A DNA stretch of 64,000 nt from NCBI GenBank assembly GCA_026692845.1, contig JAPLNM010000040.1, positions 1-64,000 on the forward strand, given 5' to 3'. The position numbers and the translations under genes are program-made. This document shows, in pieces, positions 8,663 through 18,378 of the stretch. Position 1 is the first letter of the stretch. Every line of letters begins with the position of its first letter. Origin of the DNA: Planctomycetota bacterium (GTDB lineage Bacteria > Planctomycetota > Planctomycetia > Pirellulales > Pirellulaceae). The notes beneath the pieces are model-generated. The model saw only the letters and a program-made list of their open reading frames with translations. It did no database searches and had not been told where the DNA came from.

Positions 8663-8755
8663 AACTATTCCTCCAATTTCGTAGGGTAGAGCGTGTGATT
8701 TGATTTCGTTTCGAGTCGATTAGGACCCAATTCCAATGGTTTTCGTTGCGATGTT

Positions 8756-9961
8756 TTACCCTAGAGAGTTGGCGCTGTTAAGGACTGGGAGCATCAGCGC
8801 CAAGACCACAAACATGACCAAGCCTGCGAGGATCAGTAGCATTACCGGTTCGAGCAGCCGGATGACCGTCTCGAGCCGTCGGAACGTGGTTCTTTCCAGG
8901 TTCTCGGCGATGTCGACCAATACCGTATCGAGTGTATTGGATTCTTCAGCGACCGAGATCATTTCGACGACTGTCGGTGGAAAGTGACCTGATTTTTCGA
9001 GCTGTTTGGCAAGTCGCTGTCCTGCAGTGATTTCCGCACTTGCCGACGAGACTGCTTCGGAGAGTATCTTATTGCCCGCTGCGTTTCGACTGATATCGAG
9101 CGACCTTAGAATAGGAACCCCATTTTTGAGCAAAGTTCCGAGCACACGGCAAAAACGGGCGACGGCTAGGTTTAGAAAAACGCCGCCGATCAAGGGGGTT
9201 TTAATTTTGATCAGGTCGGCTCGGTACTGGCCTTCGGAGGTTTCCAAGTACTTCTTCAGCAGCAGGATTAAACCGGCGATCGCGCCCAGGACAACCCACC
9301 AATAGTTTTGAACGAACTTGCTGATCCCGAGCAGCAGTTCGGTCGCAAACGGCAGGCCTTCTTTGGCTCGCATGCTCTGAAAGATGCCTTCGAATTTAGG
9401 AACGAAGAAAATCAGCAGCACGGTCACGACCACCACACCGACGCCCATGACGAAGACCGGATAAGCCAGGGCTCCTAGGGTTTTGCCTTTGAGTTCTTCT
9501 TGCTGTTCGACAAACCCCGAGACGCGTTCGAGGGCGTCTTCGAGAAACCCTCCTTCGCTCCCTGCGCGGGTCATATTGACGGCCATGTCGTTGAAGATCT
9601 TCGGGTAGCGGGCCATCGCATCGGGCAACGATTCGCCTTCCTCGATTTTGGCTTTGATCTCCGAGATTGCGTTTCTGAGCGTACGGCTCGAGCCGCTCTG
9701 TTGCGAGAGCACCGAGAGGGCTTTGAGCATCGGCACGCCGCTTCGAAGCAGCGAGGCCATTTGGCCGTAGAACGAAGCCATTTGCGCGCCGCTGACGCGC
9801 CCTGTTTTGCGTACTTGCCTGGTCTTGTCGACCTTGATCGAAATCGGAAATAGGGACTTTGAGCCAAGTTGCATGGCTGCATCCCGAGTGCTTGCGGCCG
9901 TGACGCTACCCGTGACGGACTTTCCGGCAAGATCTCTTGCGATGTAGGCGAAATCAGGCAT
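8756..9961 (-). CDS. gspF: Type II secretion / type IV pilus inner-membrane protein GspF
   Basis: 401 aa, normal GspF/PilC length. Two homologous halves each have a FYGQMASLLRSGVPM- or CRVLGTLLKNGVPI-type motif followed by helices; membrane segments lie near residues 170-190, 220-245 and 375-395. It is the platform protein that contacts GspE and the pseudopilus base. ATG 9961 follows the gspE stop by 35 bases. The 93 bases after it before gspG hold no gene. Confidence 0.95.
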   Translation of the reverse strand: MPDFAYIARDLAGKSVTGSVTAASTRDAAMQLGSKSLFPISIKVDKTRQVRKTGRVSGAQMASFYGQMASLLRSGVPMLKALSVLSQQSGSSRTLRNAISEIKAKIEEGESLPDAMARYPKIFNDMAVNMTRAGSEGGFLEDALERVSGFVEQQEELKGKTLGALAYPVFVMGVGVVVVTVLLIFFVPKFEGIFQSMRAKEGLPFATELLLGISKFVQNYWWVVLGAIAGLILLLKKYLETSEGQYRADLIKIKTPLIGGVFLNLAVARFCRVLGTLLKNGVPILRSLDISRNAAGNKILSEAVSSASAEITAGQRLAKQLEKSGHFPPTVVEMISVAEESNTLDTVLVDIAENLERTTFRRLETVIRLLEPVMLLILAGLVMFVVLALMLPVLNSANSLG

Positions 9962-9996
9962 GTAAAACCTCGCTGCGTGCGTGCGACTTGGCGATC

Positions 9997-11700
9997 CTAA
10001 CCAATGTTATCCCCCTTGGTCGCTCGGAGAACTTCATCCATGCTCGTAGTCCCTTCGAGAACCTTTCGGAATGCATCCATCCGCAAGGTCAGCATGCCAT
10101 GTTTGAGCCCTAGCTTTTTGATTTCGAAACTGCTGGATCGATCGTGTGCCAACTGACGGATCTCTTCGTTGGTGATGAGTAGTTCATAAATGCCGAATCG
10201 CCCTGAGTAGCCTAAACCGCGACAGACTCGGCAGCCCTCGGGCATGTAAAGGGGCTTTCCGTCGAGTTGCTCCCAGGGGAAATCCCGGGGCAGTTCGTCG
10301 CGTGTGGGGTGATAAGGTTTTTTGCACTGGGGGCATAGTCTGCGAACGAGTCGTTGGGCCATGATCCCTTCGACGGTGCTAGCGACCAAGAACGGTTCGA
10401 TCCCCATGTCGATGATCCGCGTAAACGAGCCGGCCGCATCGTTGGTGTGGAGCGTGCTGAATACGGTGTGACCGGTCAACGAAGCTTGGATCGCATTCTC
10501 TGCCGTTTCGGCATCGCGAATTTCCCCGATGAGCACGATATCCGGGTCATGGCGCAGGATGCTCCGCAGCGAGGCGGCAAAGGTCAAACCGATTTTCGGG
10601 TGGACCTGGATTTGGTTGATTCCATCGAGTTGGTATTCGACCGGGTCTTCGGTCGTGATGATCTTGTTTTCTGACGATCGAATTTCGAGCAGAGAACTGT
10701 AAAGTGTTGTGGTTTTTCCCGAGCCGGTCGGGCCCGTCACGAGAATGATCCCGTGGGGAATCCGGATCAACTCGCTGAACTGACGATAGGTTTCTTCGCC
10801 CATCCCGAGGCTTCGCAGGTCAAACTTCATGGCCCCCTTGTCCAAGATCCGCATGACAAGGCTCTCGCCGTGGATCATGGGGATGACCGAAACGCGAATG
10901 TCGATTTCCCGACCGTGGACCCTGAGCTTGATTCGCCCGTCCTGGGGCAAGCGTTTCTCGGCGATGTTCAGCTTGGCCATGATCTTCAGACGCGAGATGA
11001 TGGCCGCTTGGAAACGGTTGATTTCCGGAGGTACAGGTTGGGTCTGTAGAATACCGTCGATACGGTACCGAACGACGATCCCGCCGGCTTGGGATTCGAT
11101 GTGCACGTCACTGGCCCGCGCATCGATCGCTTCGACGAGGATCTCGTTGACCAACCGAACGACCGAGGCTTCCTGCGCCTGTTCGCTCAGTTCGCTGCCA
11201 TCGGCCTCGAATTTTTCGAGCAGTTCGATCTCGTCGTCTTCATCGCTCCGGGCGGCCATGAGGCCTTCGACCGTTTCGCTACCGACGCCCAAGTGTTTTT
11301 TGACGAGCTTGGCGATCTCGATCTTTTCGGCTACCAAGGGGACTACTGCACAATGCAGGGCCGCCGCAGCTTCGTCCAGCGGATACAGATCCAGCGGGTT
11401 GCTCGTCGCGACATACACACGTCGACCTTCCTTCTTGACCGGGAAGATCGCGTGGCGGTAAATCAGTTTTTGAGGAAAGGATTGCAGCAAGGAAAGATCG
11501 ACATTGGCTTCGCGTAGATCGATGTAATCGATCCCGAGCTCTTCGGCGATCGCCTTGAGCGCAATGTCTTCTTTGATGAATCCTTTTTGAACGACGCTCT
11601 CGAGGATCCCGCCACCGTTCATCGCGGCGCGCGACTCTTCCATTTGGGCTTGGTTGACCAGCCCGCGTCGTACCAATATGTCTCCAGCTTCAAGAATCAT
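9997..11700 (-). CDS. gspE: Type II secretion ATPase GspE
   Basis: 567 aa cytoplasmic AAA-like ATPase driving pseudopilus assembly. Visible parts: an N-terminal T2SSE_N/MshEN-type domain (about residues 5-150), Walker A GPTGSGKTTT near residue 325, the Asp box ITTEDPVEY, Walker B ILRHDPDIVLIGEIRD, the His box LTGHTVFSTLHTNDA and a Cys4 zinc site (CPQC and CRVC). Length matches GspE/PilB. It lies 18 bases downstream of the secretin-like gene and 35 upstream of gspF. Confidence 0.95.
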   Translation of the reverse strand: MILEAGDILVRRGLVNQAQMEESRAAMNGGGILESVVQKGFIKEDIALKAIAEELGIDYIDLREANVDLSLLQSFPQKLIYRHAIFPVKKEGRRVYVATSNPLDLYPLDEAAAALHCAVVPLVAEKIEIAKLVKKHLGVGSETVEGLMAARSDEDDEIELLEKFEADGSELSEQAQEASVVRLVNEILVEAIDARASDVHIESQAGGIVVRYRIDGILQTQPVPPEINRFQAAIISRLKIMAKLNIAEKRLPQDGRIKLRVHGREIDIRVSVIPMIHGESLVMRILDKGAMKFDLRSLGMGEETYRQFSELIRIPHGIILVTGPTGSGKTTTLYSSLLEIRSSENKIITTEDPVEYQLDGINQIQVHPKIGLTFAASLRSILRHDPDIVLIGEIRDAETAENAIQASLTGHTVFSTLHTNDAAGSFTRIIDMGIEPFLVASTVEGIMAQRLVRRLCPQCKKPYHPTRDELPRDFPWEQLDGKPLYMPEGCRVCRGLGYSGRFGIYELLITNEEIRQLAHDRSSSFEIKKLGLKHGMLTLRMDAFRKVLEGTTSMDEVLRATKGDNIG

Positions 11701-11718
11701 CGATTCGATTGCCTTGCG

Positions 11719-14700
11719 TTAGCGATTGCCTCGGTTGTTTCGGTTCCCGCCGCCTGTATTGCCACCACCGGTATTGCCGCCACCGGTGTTGCCTCCACCG
11801 AATCCTCCTCGGTTTCCGCCGAAGCCACCTCCTGCGCCACCCATTCCACCGAATGGGTTGCCGCCAGCTCCTTGCATGCCCCGGAAGCCTTGTCCGCCGC
11901 CTTGACCACCCATGCCAGGAATACCGAACATCATTCCTGGATTGGCCCCTGCTGCGTTGGGAATTCCCATCGGCACACCACCCCCTGCGTTTCCGCCACC
12001 AAATGCGCCTGGATTGAAATTCCTAAACGCTTGGAATGGGTTGGCTTGGGGCTGCGCGTTGTTGGCCGGTGCCGACGATTGAGGATTGGTCGTCGAGGAG
12101 GTTCTTGCTTGGGCTCCGAAGACCGACGAGAGAGCCGATCGAACGGTGTTGGGATTGATCCCGGCGATCGGTGCGACCACGAAGCTATCTTCGCTGCCTT
12201 CGGCGGTTTTATCGAGCATGGTGACGAATTCTTGGACTTGTTCAAACAATTGCTTGGGTGCAACCACGATCAAGGAATTGTTTTTCTTGTCGCTGGTGAT
12301 GGTCATCGTCGATTCTTTGAGCTCCTTGGGTGCTGCCCCACGACGCCCGCCACCGCCTCCGCCACCGCGAAGGGCTTCGATGAACTCTTGGGGGCTGGGT
12401 TGTCGCTGTGCGTTTTGCGCACCGGCAGCGCCTCCGAGACGATCGGCGAACACGCTGCGCACGGTGGCTTCGACTTCCGTGACCGACGCGTTCTCGAGGT
12501 AGATGATGTTTGGGGCGCCACGGGTCTGTGGGTCCACAGGGCTCTTGTCGGTATCGATGATCTGAATCAATTCTTCGATCAATTGCATATCGAGCGGGTT
12601 GGCTTGGACCCAAAGCGCATTGAGACGTGGGTCGGCGGTGATCGATACTTCGCCGCTTGAGGTCGAGGTGCTGCTCGAAGCCGCCGAGCCACCCCCGCCA
12701 CCCATCCCTAGAAGGCTTCCGAGGAATCCGCCGCCGCCGAGAACACTCGAAGCGACTTCGCCGAGCAGGCCACCGCCGCCCGAGCCACCGCCACCGGAGG
12801 AAGCTCCGCTGAGCACACCGCGGATGAGCTCTTCTGCGGCCAGGGCCGAGATGTGCTTGAGGTAGATGACCGTCGGTTCCGAAGGTCCCGAGGCCATTTG
12901 CTCTTGGACGACCCGAGCGATTTCATCGAATTCGTTGAGCAGTTGCGGATCATCGCTCGTGACGATCAAGCCCGCTGGGCCTTGGAAGACTCGCAGTTCA
13001 TTTTTCCCGCCGACGGGCTCGCCTGGGCTGCTCGGTGGTTGGTCTGAAGGGCTTGCCGGTTCGGTCGGATCGACTGGATCCTGATTGAGTTTGGTGTACT
13101 GCACACTCGAGACGGCCGAGAGGCTCTTGGGGAACTTCACAGGCTCGCTCGATGCGGCCTTTTGACCTGGTAGCTTTTCGGCGGCGGGTTCGGGCCGGGC
13201 ATCGGGACGGGCATCGGGACGGGCATCGGGACGGGCCGGAGCGTCGGGGGCAGACTGGTTTCCACCGCCGGATTCGATCTTGCGAATCCTTCCCTTTTGA
13301 TTGGTGGCTTGCCAAAGCACATCGATCTGATCGAGGAACTTATCTGCCGACTTGCCCGAATAAGGCAGGAAGCGGGCTTTTTCGCGAAGTCCATCGAGGG
13401 TCGGGCCGGTACTTTCGACTTTTTTGAGTAGCTCGCGGACTTGGGAGACCTCCTGAGGAGTTCCTTGGACCATGATCCGACGGGCGATTGTATCGCCGTA
13501 GAAAATGGGTCCCTTCGCAGCGCCATCTTTGTCTTTGGCGCTGGACTTGCCGAAGAACTTTTCGAGCGTCATGATGGCCGCTTGCGTGTCCATTTTCCCA
13601 AGATCGATGACTTCGAAATCGCTGGTTTGACCCGAGAGCGTTTCGATGATTTCCTCGATGGTCTTGTGGTCGGTAGGTGTAGCGCGCGCGATGATGTTGT
13701 TGGACTTCGGGTCGAGTGCCAAATTGATATTCGGTTGCCCGGAGAACTGCGTCTGCAGAACGTCCATCGTCGTTTGAGGGTCCGAGCCTCGGATGTTGTG
13801 GCTTCGTACGGCGACTTGTTCGGCCGTGGTCGATGAGGACTTGCTCTCGGTTTGCTCGACGTCGACTTGGGTCACAATATCGCGGAGTTTTTGAAGCTTC
13901 TCAGGCGTTCCGGTTGCATAGAGAGTTGTCCCAAACGCATCGGTCGAGATGCTCAGGTCCTCCGAGACATTGGCGTTTTCTTTGAGGCCCAAAAGTGGCC
14001 TTGCAATCCCGAGCAATTCCTCGGAGCTCATGTTCTCTAGAGCGATGGAAACGATCTTAGACATACGGCCCGCATCGGGCATCTCGGAGCGTTCGATCGT
14101 CTCGCGAATCAACCTTAACTTGCCACCCGTCTCTGTCACGAGCAACTGATTGGCAGAAGGCAGCGCGACGATCGAGCCTTGGGGACCGAGCAGCGGCTTG
14201 ACTTCCTTCTCGGCCTCTTCGACGCTCAAGCGTGTGAGCATGAAAACGGTTTTGCAGATTTCGAAATCCCCGCGTGTATCGAGGTCCTTGGAGGGAACCA
14301 ACTCGGTCAGTTCACGGATAAGGCCTCGGACGAGTTCGGGATCTCCCGCTCCGAGGTCGATGCACAACAACGCGCGCTGCTTGCGGACCAGCGTGTAGCC
14401 ACGGTTGAGCAGCACGCCGTTCATAATGTCCATCGCTTGGGAAACACTGTAGACGCGGAATGGATCGCGATAGGTGAACGTTCCGGGTGGGAAAAAATCG
14501 GTTTGAAGGCTCAACTCGGCTTCCTTGGCAAGCCATTTCAAGACATCGGACCATGGAGCGGAGTTGAAGTTCACACGAAGACCGAATTCACCAGGCACCC
14601 CCGTTGGGACCGACGAGGAACTTGCCTCTCGGCTTGGCATCGGCGTGCTGCCCGCAGATTCGCCGGGGTTCCCAGGAGCACCCTCAGAAGCCGTCGAACG

Positions 14701-15336
14701 GTTTTGCTCATCTTGCGCCGCGGGCTTGCCCGCGATCGGTCCGATCAGTCCAGCCCACTTGGTCTTCTGCTCGTCATTGAGAACCTCGCTGAGCTGCTTG
14801 GACAACTCTAAAGCCCCCTTTTCAGGGCCGAGTTGCCGCAACAATCCCCGCTTGCCTTCGACGATCGTCTGAATCTTCGCCAACTGCTCTTCGTTGACCG
14901 AAAGAGATCCTGCGATTTCCGGTTCCAAAGTTGCAGCCAAACCAAGGCCCTGGAGTCGCAACTGCTCGGCGCGTGATCGCTGCTGTTCATTGAGCATCGA
15001 CATCCCAGCGATCTCGACCGAACGAAGGTTTTGGCGGGCACGCTCCTTGCGCTGGATCGGATCCTCGATCGATCGCAATTCCGAAGCGAAATCGATCGCC
15101 TTGGACTCGTGCTGCTTGACCAAATCTCGAAGCTTGGTCAGTTGCTCGTCGCTCAGGCCCAAATCGGATGCCATGTTCGACTCGGTCAGCGTGGCAAGAA
15201 CACCGACAATGTCCGGGTTACCGTCGCTCAGGGCGGTGCTCGGCGCAGTCATCGAAATGGCGCACGAAAGAAGTAGACTTCCGAATAGCTTGGAATTCCG
15301 ACGCAACCTGAGGGATCGGCGGTTTTTGTTTCGCAT
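11719..15336 (-). CDS. Secretin N-domain protein (GspD-like) without a visible secretin pore domain
   Basis: 1205 aa from ATG 15336; a TTG at 15363 would add nine residues. A signal peptide is clear (LFGSLLLSCAISMTAPSTALS). Residues 50-210 are helical with LSDEQLTKLRDLV and NEQQRSRAEQL motifs like LTXXQ/Spy-type domains. Then follow an N0-like domain (FNSAPWSDVLKWLAKEAEL) and at least five secretin-N repeats, each ending in a strand such as KSNNIIARA or KKNNSLIVVA and an Ile/Val-rich helix. Two long Gly/Ser loops interrupt repeats. The last 130 residues are Gly/Asn/Phe-rich low complexity. The C-terminal multimerisation/beta-barrel domain that defines secretins is not recognisable. It is first in the operon, so it should be the outer-membrane partner, but the pore may come from another protein. 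Confidence 0.8.
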   Translation of the reverse strand: MRNKNRRSLRLRRNSKLFGSLLLSCAISMTAPSTALSDGNPDIVGVLATLTESNMASDLGLSDEQLTKLRDLVKQHESKAIDFASELRSIEDPIQRKERARQNLRSVEIAGMSMLNEQQRSRAEQLRLQGLGLAATLEPEIAGSLSVNEEQLAKIQTIVEGKRGLLRQLGPEKGALELSKQLSEVLNDEQKTKWAGLIGPIAGKPAAQDEQNRSTASEGAPGNPGESAGSTPMPSREASSSSVPTGVPGEFGLRVNFNSAPWSDVLKWLAKEAELSLQTDFFPPGTFTYRDPFRVYSVSQAMDIMNGVLLNRGYTLVRKQRALLCIDLGAGDPELVRGLIRELTELVPSKDLDTRGDFEICKTVFMLTRLSVEEAEKEVKPLLGPQGSIVALPSANQLLVTETGGKLRLIRETIERSEMPDAGRMSKIVSIALENMSSEELLGIARPLLGLKENANVSEDLSISTDAFGTTLYATGTPEKLQKLRDIVTQVDVEQTESKSSSTTAEQVAVRSHNIRGSDPQTTMDVLQTQFSGQPNINLALDPKSNNIIARATPTDHKTIEEIIETLSGQTSDFEVIDLGKMDTQAAIMTLEKFFGKSSAKDKDGAAKGPIFYGDTIARRIMVQGTPQEVSQVRELLKKVESTGPTLDGLREKARFLPYSGKSADKFLDQIDVLWQATNQKGRIRKIESGGGNQSAPDAPARPDARPDARPDARPEPAAEKLPGQKAASSEPVKFPKSLSAVSSVQYTKLNQDPVDPTEPASPSDQPPSSPGEPVGGKNELRVFQGPAGLIVTSDDPQLLNEFDEIARVVQEQMASGPSEPTVIYLKHISALAAEELIRGVLSGASSGGGGSGGGGLLGEVASSVLGGGGFLGSLLGMGGGGGSAASSSTSTSSGEVSITADPRLNALWVQANPLDMQLIEELIQIIDTDKSPVDPQTRGAPNIIYLENASVTEVEATVRSVFADRLGGAAGAQNAQRQPSPQEFIEALRGGGGGGGRRGAAPKELKESTMTITSDKKNNSLIVVAPKQLFEQVQEFVTMLDKTAEGSEDSFVVAPIAGINPNTVRSALSSVFGAQARTSSTTNPQSSAPANNAQPQANPFQAFRNFNPGAFGGGNAGGGVPMGIPNAAGANPGMMFGIPGMGGQGGGQGFRGMQGAGGNPFGGMGGAGGGFGGNRGGFGGGNTGGGNTGGGNTGGGNRNNRGNR

Positions 15337-15697
15337 AGTTTTCGTTGCCGCAATGGATCGCAAATACGTAAGGAGTTGATCGATTCGATGGGTTCTGCGG
15401 GTTGAGCCGACCCTGACTGTAGTCCAAAGTCAACAATTTCCCAAGTCTTTTGCTCGGCTAAGGAAAGATTCCAGCCCAACAAGAGATCAAAAATGCCGGA
15501 TTTGATAGCAAATAACCGATTTGCCATCTTGCCTAGCATTCCTGCAAACCCCCGATTTTGTGAAAGGTTTCGAGCCTCGAGGCTGGTAAAGCAGGAAAGC
15601 CCTACGGTTTGGGAGGATTGCAAGTCGATCGCAAGCAGTTGGCTTAGAATTCGCAAACTCGATGAGAATCTTGGATTCGCGAATTAAATACAGGTTT
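15337..15697. promoter_or_regulatory. 361-bp gap upstream of the secretion operon
   Basis: No convincing gene lies here. It is the only long gap upstream of the minus-strand secretion operon and so is the likely place of its promoter, but I cannot point to a clear -35/-10 pair. Confidence 0.35.
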
Positions 15698-16297
15698 TTA
15701 GGGAGCCCGTTTGCGAAGTTTCCGTTGGAGGGATCTTCGGTGGATCCCCAATCGACGCGAGGCTTCGGAGATGTTGTTGCTGCAGTCGGCAAGAACGCGA
15801 TGGATGTGCTCCCATTCGGCTTGTGCCAAGGTGGGAATAGGGATTTCTTCTTCGGTCGGTGGCATTTCGACCTCGATCCCCCCGCGTTTGAACGCATTGA
15901 GGATATCGTCGAGATCGGCGGGTTTGGGAAGGAAATTCACTGCGCCGAGTTTGATCGCGTCGATGGCCGTGGCGATGCTCCCGAAACCCGACAGGATTAG
16001 GACTCGGACTTCGGGCGAAATCTGCTTGAGGTTCTGTATGAGGGTAAGCCCGGATCGTCCAGGCATACGAAGGTCCACGACGGCAAGATCCGTCGGAGTG
16101 CGTTGGAATTTTTCGACCGCTTCGTCACAGGTCCCGGCGACGATTACTCGGAATCCGCGTTCTTCAAAGGCTTCGGCAAGTCGATCGCGGAGGATGATGC
16201 TATCGTCGACGAGCATGATGCTCGGTAAGCCCGAAGGTGCGACTGGTTCGGCCGACATAGGTTTTGGTGCCCGTTGCTGATTTCGAATGGAACTCAA
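15698..16297 (-). CDS. RegA/ActR-type response regulator
   Basis: 199 aa. Receiver domain at residues 25-140 with acidic pocket VDD, phosphoacceptor Asp in VVDLRMPG, switch Thr/Ser region ILSGFG and conserved Lys in LPKPADL. The C-terminus is a Fis-type helix-turn-helix, NISEASRRLGIHRRSLQRKL, which is the RegA/PrrA/ActR signature; these regulators have no sigma-54 AAA domain. An alternative start is Met14. In proteobacteria this family responds to redox through a partner kinase RegB, but no histidine kinase is adjacent here, so the signal is unknown. Confidence 0.9.
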   Translation of the reverse strand: MSSIRNQQRAPKPMSAEPVAPSGLPSIMLVDDSIILRDRLAEAFEERGFRVIVAGTCDEAVEKFQRTPTDLAVVDLRMPGRSGLTLIQNLKQISPEVRVLILSGFGSIATAIDAIKLGAVNFLPKPADLDDILNAFKRGGIEVEMPPTEEEIPIPTLAQAEWEHIHRVLADCSNNISEASRRLGIHRRSLQRKLRKRAP

Positions 16298-16333
16298 ATA
16301 AATTGGGGCGACACGATTCGAATGTAATCCATT

Positions 16334-17287
16334 CTATTGTAATCCCTCGGTGCCTTGGAGTTGCATCGATCGTTGAGTTTCCTGGCTGGGGATTCCAGTG
16401 GGGTGATGGTACTGGTCGTAGAGTCCGCGCAAACCTACCAGTTCGAGCCGGATATTTCGCAAGCCCGATTGCGCAATCCAGTTGCAATAGGCATCGATCG
16501 TACCTGCCAGTTCGAGGGTGACGTTTTGGTTTTTCGATTCGAGCAGTTGAATTCCGGTGGGCAGATTGTTCAAGCTCACCTCAGGGCCGATCTCGGCGCG
16601 AAGCAAGTGCGTGGTTCGCACTTCGTCGAGTCTTGCTGTCCGAACGATCTTGCCCTGCCTCAAGACCCCGACTTGGTCGCACAGACTCTCGATTTCGCTC
16701 AGGATATGCGAACAAAGCACGACGGTGGATCCTTGCTGATGGATTTGCTGGATCAACTCGATGACGGTAAAACGAACCGAGGGGTCGAGATTTTCGGTCG
16801 GTTCATCGAGGATCATCAAGGGGCTCGGGCAGCCCAAGACGCAGCAAATCGATAGTTTTCTGCGCATGCCGGTCGACATAAACGCGACACGCCGCGAAAG
16901 GTCCAGGGCCAATCGATCGGCGTATTGCATCGCGGCGGTTTTACTGCCTCGCGGGTGCATCGATGTGAAAAACTCGATGCAATCTCGACCTCGCATCATC
17001 CGAAAGAGCTTCGGCTCGGCTGGCAGGTATCCGACGCGCTGCCTGACGAGCAAGCTCTGGGTGCAGCAGTCGAGATCCTCGACACGAGCTCGTCCGGAGG
17101 TCGGTTGGAGGTAACCCAACAAGCACCGGATAAGGGTGGTTTTGCCCGATCCGTTGGGTCCGAGGAGCCCGAAGATGGAGTTTTGATGAACCGTAAGGTC
17201 GCATTCGTCGAGTGCCCGAAACGTCCCATACTGCTTGGTGAGTTTATCTACCGAAAGGATTGCAGGTTGAAGGTTCGCTTGTGCCAT
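16334..17287 (-). CDS. ABC transporter ATP-binding protein
   Basis: 317 aa from ATG 17287 (MAQANLQPAILSVDKL); an upstream ATG at 17413 runs into the divergent control region and is rejected. Motifs: Walker A GPNGSGKTTL near residue 41, Q-loop YLPAEPKLF, a degenerate signature (FMSTGMRRKLSI in place of LSGGQ), Walker B PLMILDEPTENLD and H-loop VVLCSHI. The C-terminal 90 residues are a DUF4162-like tail. This fits the CcmA/NatA-type exporters or ABC-2 type ATPases. No matching permease is adjacent: the neighbouring Wzm has its own ATPase. The ABC-2 permease at 34804 lacks an ATPase, but the distance makes pairing speculative. Confidence 0.85.
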   Translation of the reverse strand: MAQANLQPAILSVDKLTKQYGTFRALDECDLTVHQNSIFGLLGPNGSGKTTLIRCLLGYLQPTSGRARVEDLDCCTQSLLVRQRVGYLPAEPKLFRMMRGRDCIEFFTSMHPRGSKTAAMQYADRLALDLSRRVAFMSTGMRRKLSICCVLGCPSPLMILDEPTENLDPSVRFTVIELIQQIHQQGSTVVLCSHILSEIESLCDQVGVLRQGKIVRTARLDEVRTTHLLRAEIGPEVSLNNLPTGIQLLESKNQNVTLELAGTIDAYCNWIAQSGLRNIRLELVGLRGLYDQYHHPTGIPSQETQRSMQLQGTEGLQ

Positions 17288-17442
17288 CAGGAATCGCCGT
17301 TTTCGATTGGAGTCGTTGGAATATGGGCTATGATACTCCAAGGTCCGAGTCAGAAGACGCTCGGCTCGGCAGGGGAACTCAAGGATGTGGATTCTACGCA
17401 GTGAATCGAGCAAAAAGTGCCCAAGTGCCCGGGTTGCCTAAA

Positions 17443-17510
17443 ACACCCGGGTTGTCTGAAGTGCCAGGGCTGTCTGAAGTGCCAGGGTTGTCTGAAGTGC
17501 CAGGGGAGCC
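17443..17510 (+). repeat. 18-bp tandem repeat upstream of wzm
   Basis: Three to four copies of an 18-bp unit containing the core CTGAAGTGCCAGGG lie directly before the chosen wzm start. If translation started further upstream they would encode PGLSEV repeats. Confidence 0.75.
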
Positions 17511-17514
17511 TGAA

Positions 17515-18378
17515 ATGCCAGAGGAGCGAGATTTAAATTTTTACGGCCAACCCGATCCGTTGGGACTCAGGCAGCTCAAAGAAGCTTGGGATTCGCGCGA
17601 ATTGCTGCTGAGTTTTTTCCAACGCGACTTGCTCATCCGTTATAGACAAGTCTTTGTCGGAGTTCTCTGGGTACTGATCCAACCACTGCTGGGCACCCTG
17701 ATTTTCCTGTTGCTTTTCTACTTCATGGGCGCCCAGGGGACCGCAAGCGGCTCGTCGGATGGCTTTTGGAAGGACGCTTCGGTCATCCTCCTGGGCATGC
17801 TGCTTTGGCAACTGGTCAACAATTCGCTCCGAGACGCCACAGGTTCGCTTGTCAACTACCGGCATGTGATCACCAAAATCTATTTTCCTCGCATGCTGCT
17901 GCCTCTTTCGAGCTTGCTGTGCGCGCTGTTTGATTTGGCCGTCGGAGGGTTGCTGCTCATTCCTCTAGCTGCGGGGTTGGGTCAGGGCTTGCACTGGTCG
18001 ACCTCTTGGGCTGGATTGGTCGCCGTCGTTTGGCTGGCATCCTTCTGTTTCGGTGCCATTCTATGGCTCAGTTCTCTGAACGCTCAGTACCGCGATGTCG
18101 GCTACATACTACCGTTTCTTATGCAAATCGGCATGTTCCTCTCGCCGGTCGTCTACGGGTTCGACCGTATTGAAAATTCGCTGAGTTACTTTTGGCAGGT
18201 CGTCTACTGCGCCAATCCAGTAGCTAGTTGCATCGGGTTGGCTCGATGGGGAGTTCTCGGATCCCCGCTGCCACCTGTCTTGGGCTTGGTCCTCGCGGCG
18301 ATCCTGACGCTCGGGCTTGTCCTCTCGAGTCTGGTGTGGTTTCAGCGTAGCGACCAATGGATGGCCGATCGAATATGA
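17515..18378 (+). CDS. wzm: ABC-2 type polysaccharide export permease (Wzm-like)
   Basis: 287 aa from ATG 17515, chosen because GGGGAG lies six bases upstream and the resulting length and N-terminus (ending in LLLSFFQRDLLIRYRQ) are normal for Wzm. In-frame alternatives are GTG 17401 and ATG 17323, which would add a PGLSEV repeat leader. Six membrane segments are visible, starting with VLWVLIQPLLGTLIFLLLFY, and the family motif YFPRMLLPLSSLL and late FLSPVVYGFD region. It forms the membrane channel for lipid-linked O-antigen or capsule-type glycan export. The stop overlaps the ATG of the Wzt gene (ATGA), so the two are translationally coupled. It is divergent from the ABC ATPase gene at 17287. 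Confidence 0.9.
   Translation: MPEERDLNFYGQPDPLGLRQLKEAWDSRELLLSFFQRDLLIRYRQVFVGVLWVLIQPLLGTLIFLLLFYFMGAQGTASGSSDGFWKDASVILLGMLLWQLVNNSLRDATGSLVNYRHVITKIYFPRMLLPLSSLLCALFDLAVGGLLLIPLAAGLGQGLHWSTSWAGLVAVVWLASFCFGAILWLSSLNAQYRDVGYILPFLMQIGMFLSPVVYGFDRIENSLSYFWQVVYCANPVASCIGLARWGVLGSPLPPVLGLVLAAILTLGLVLSSLVWFQRSDQWMADRI

Noticed and set aside
16334-18378. ABC ATPase at 16334 as the partner of Wzm
   Set aside because: Wzm overlaps its own Wzt gene and the other ATPase is divergently oriented.
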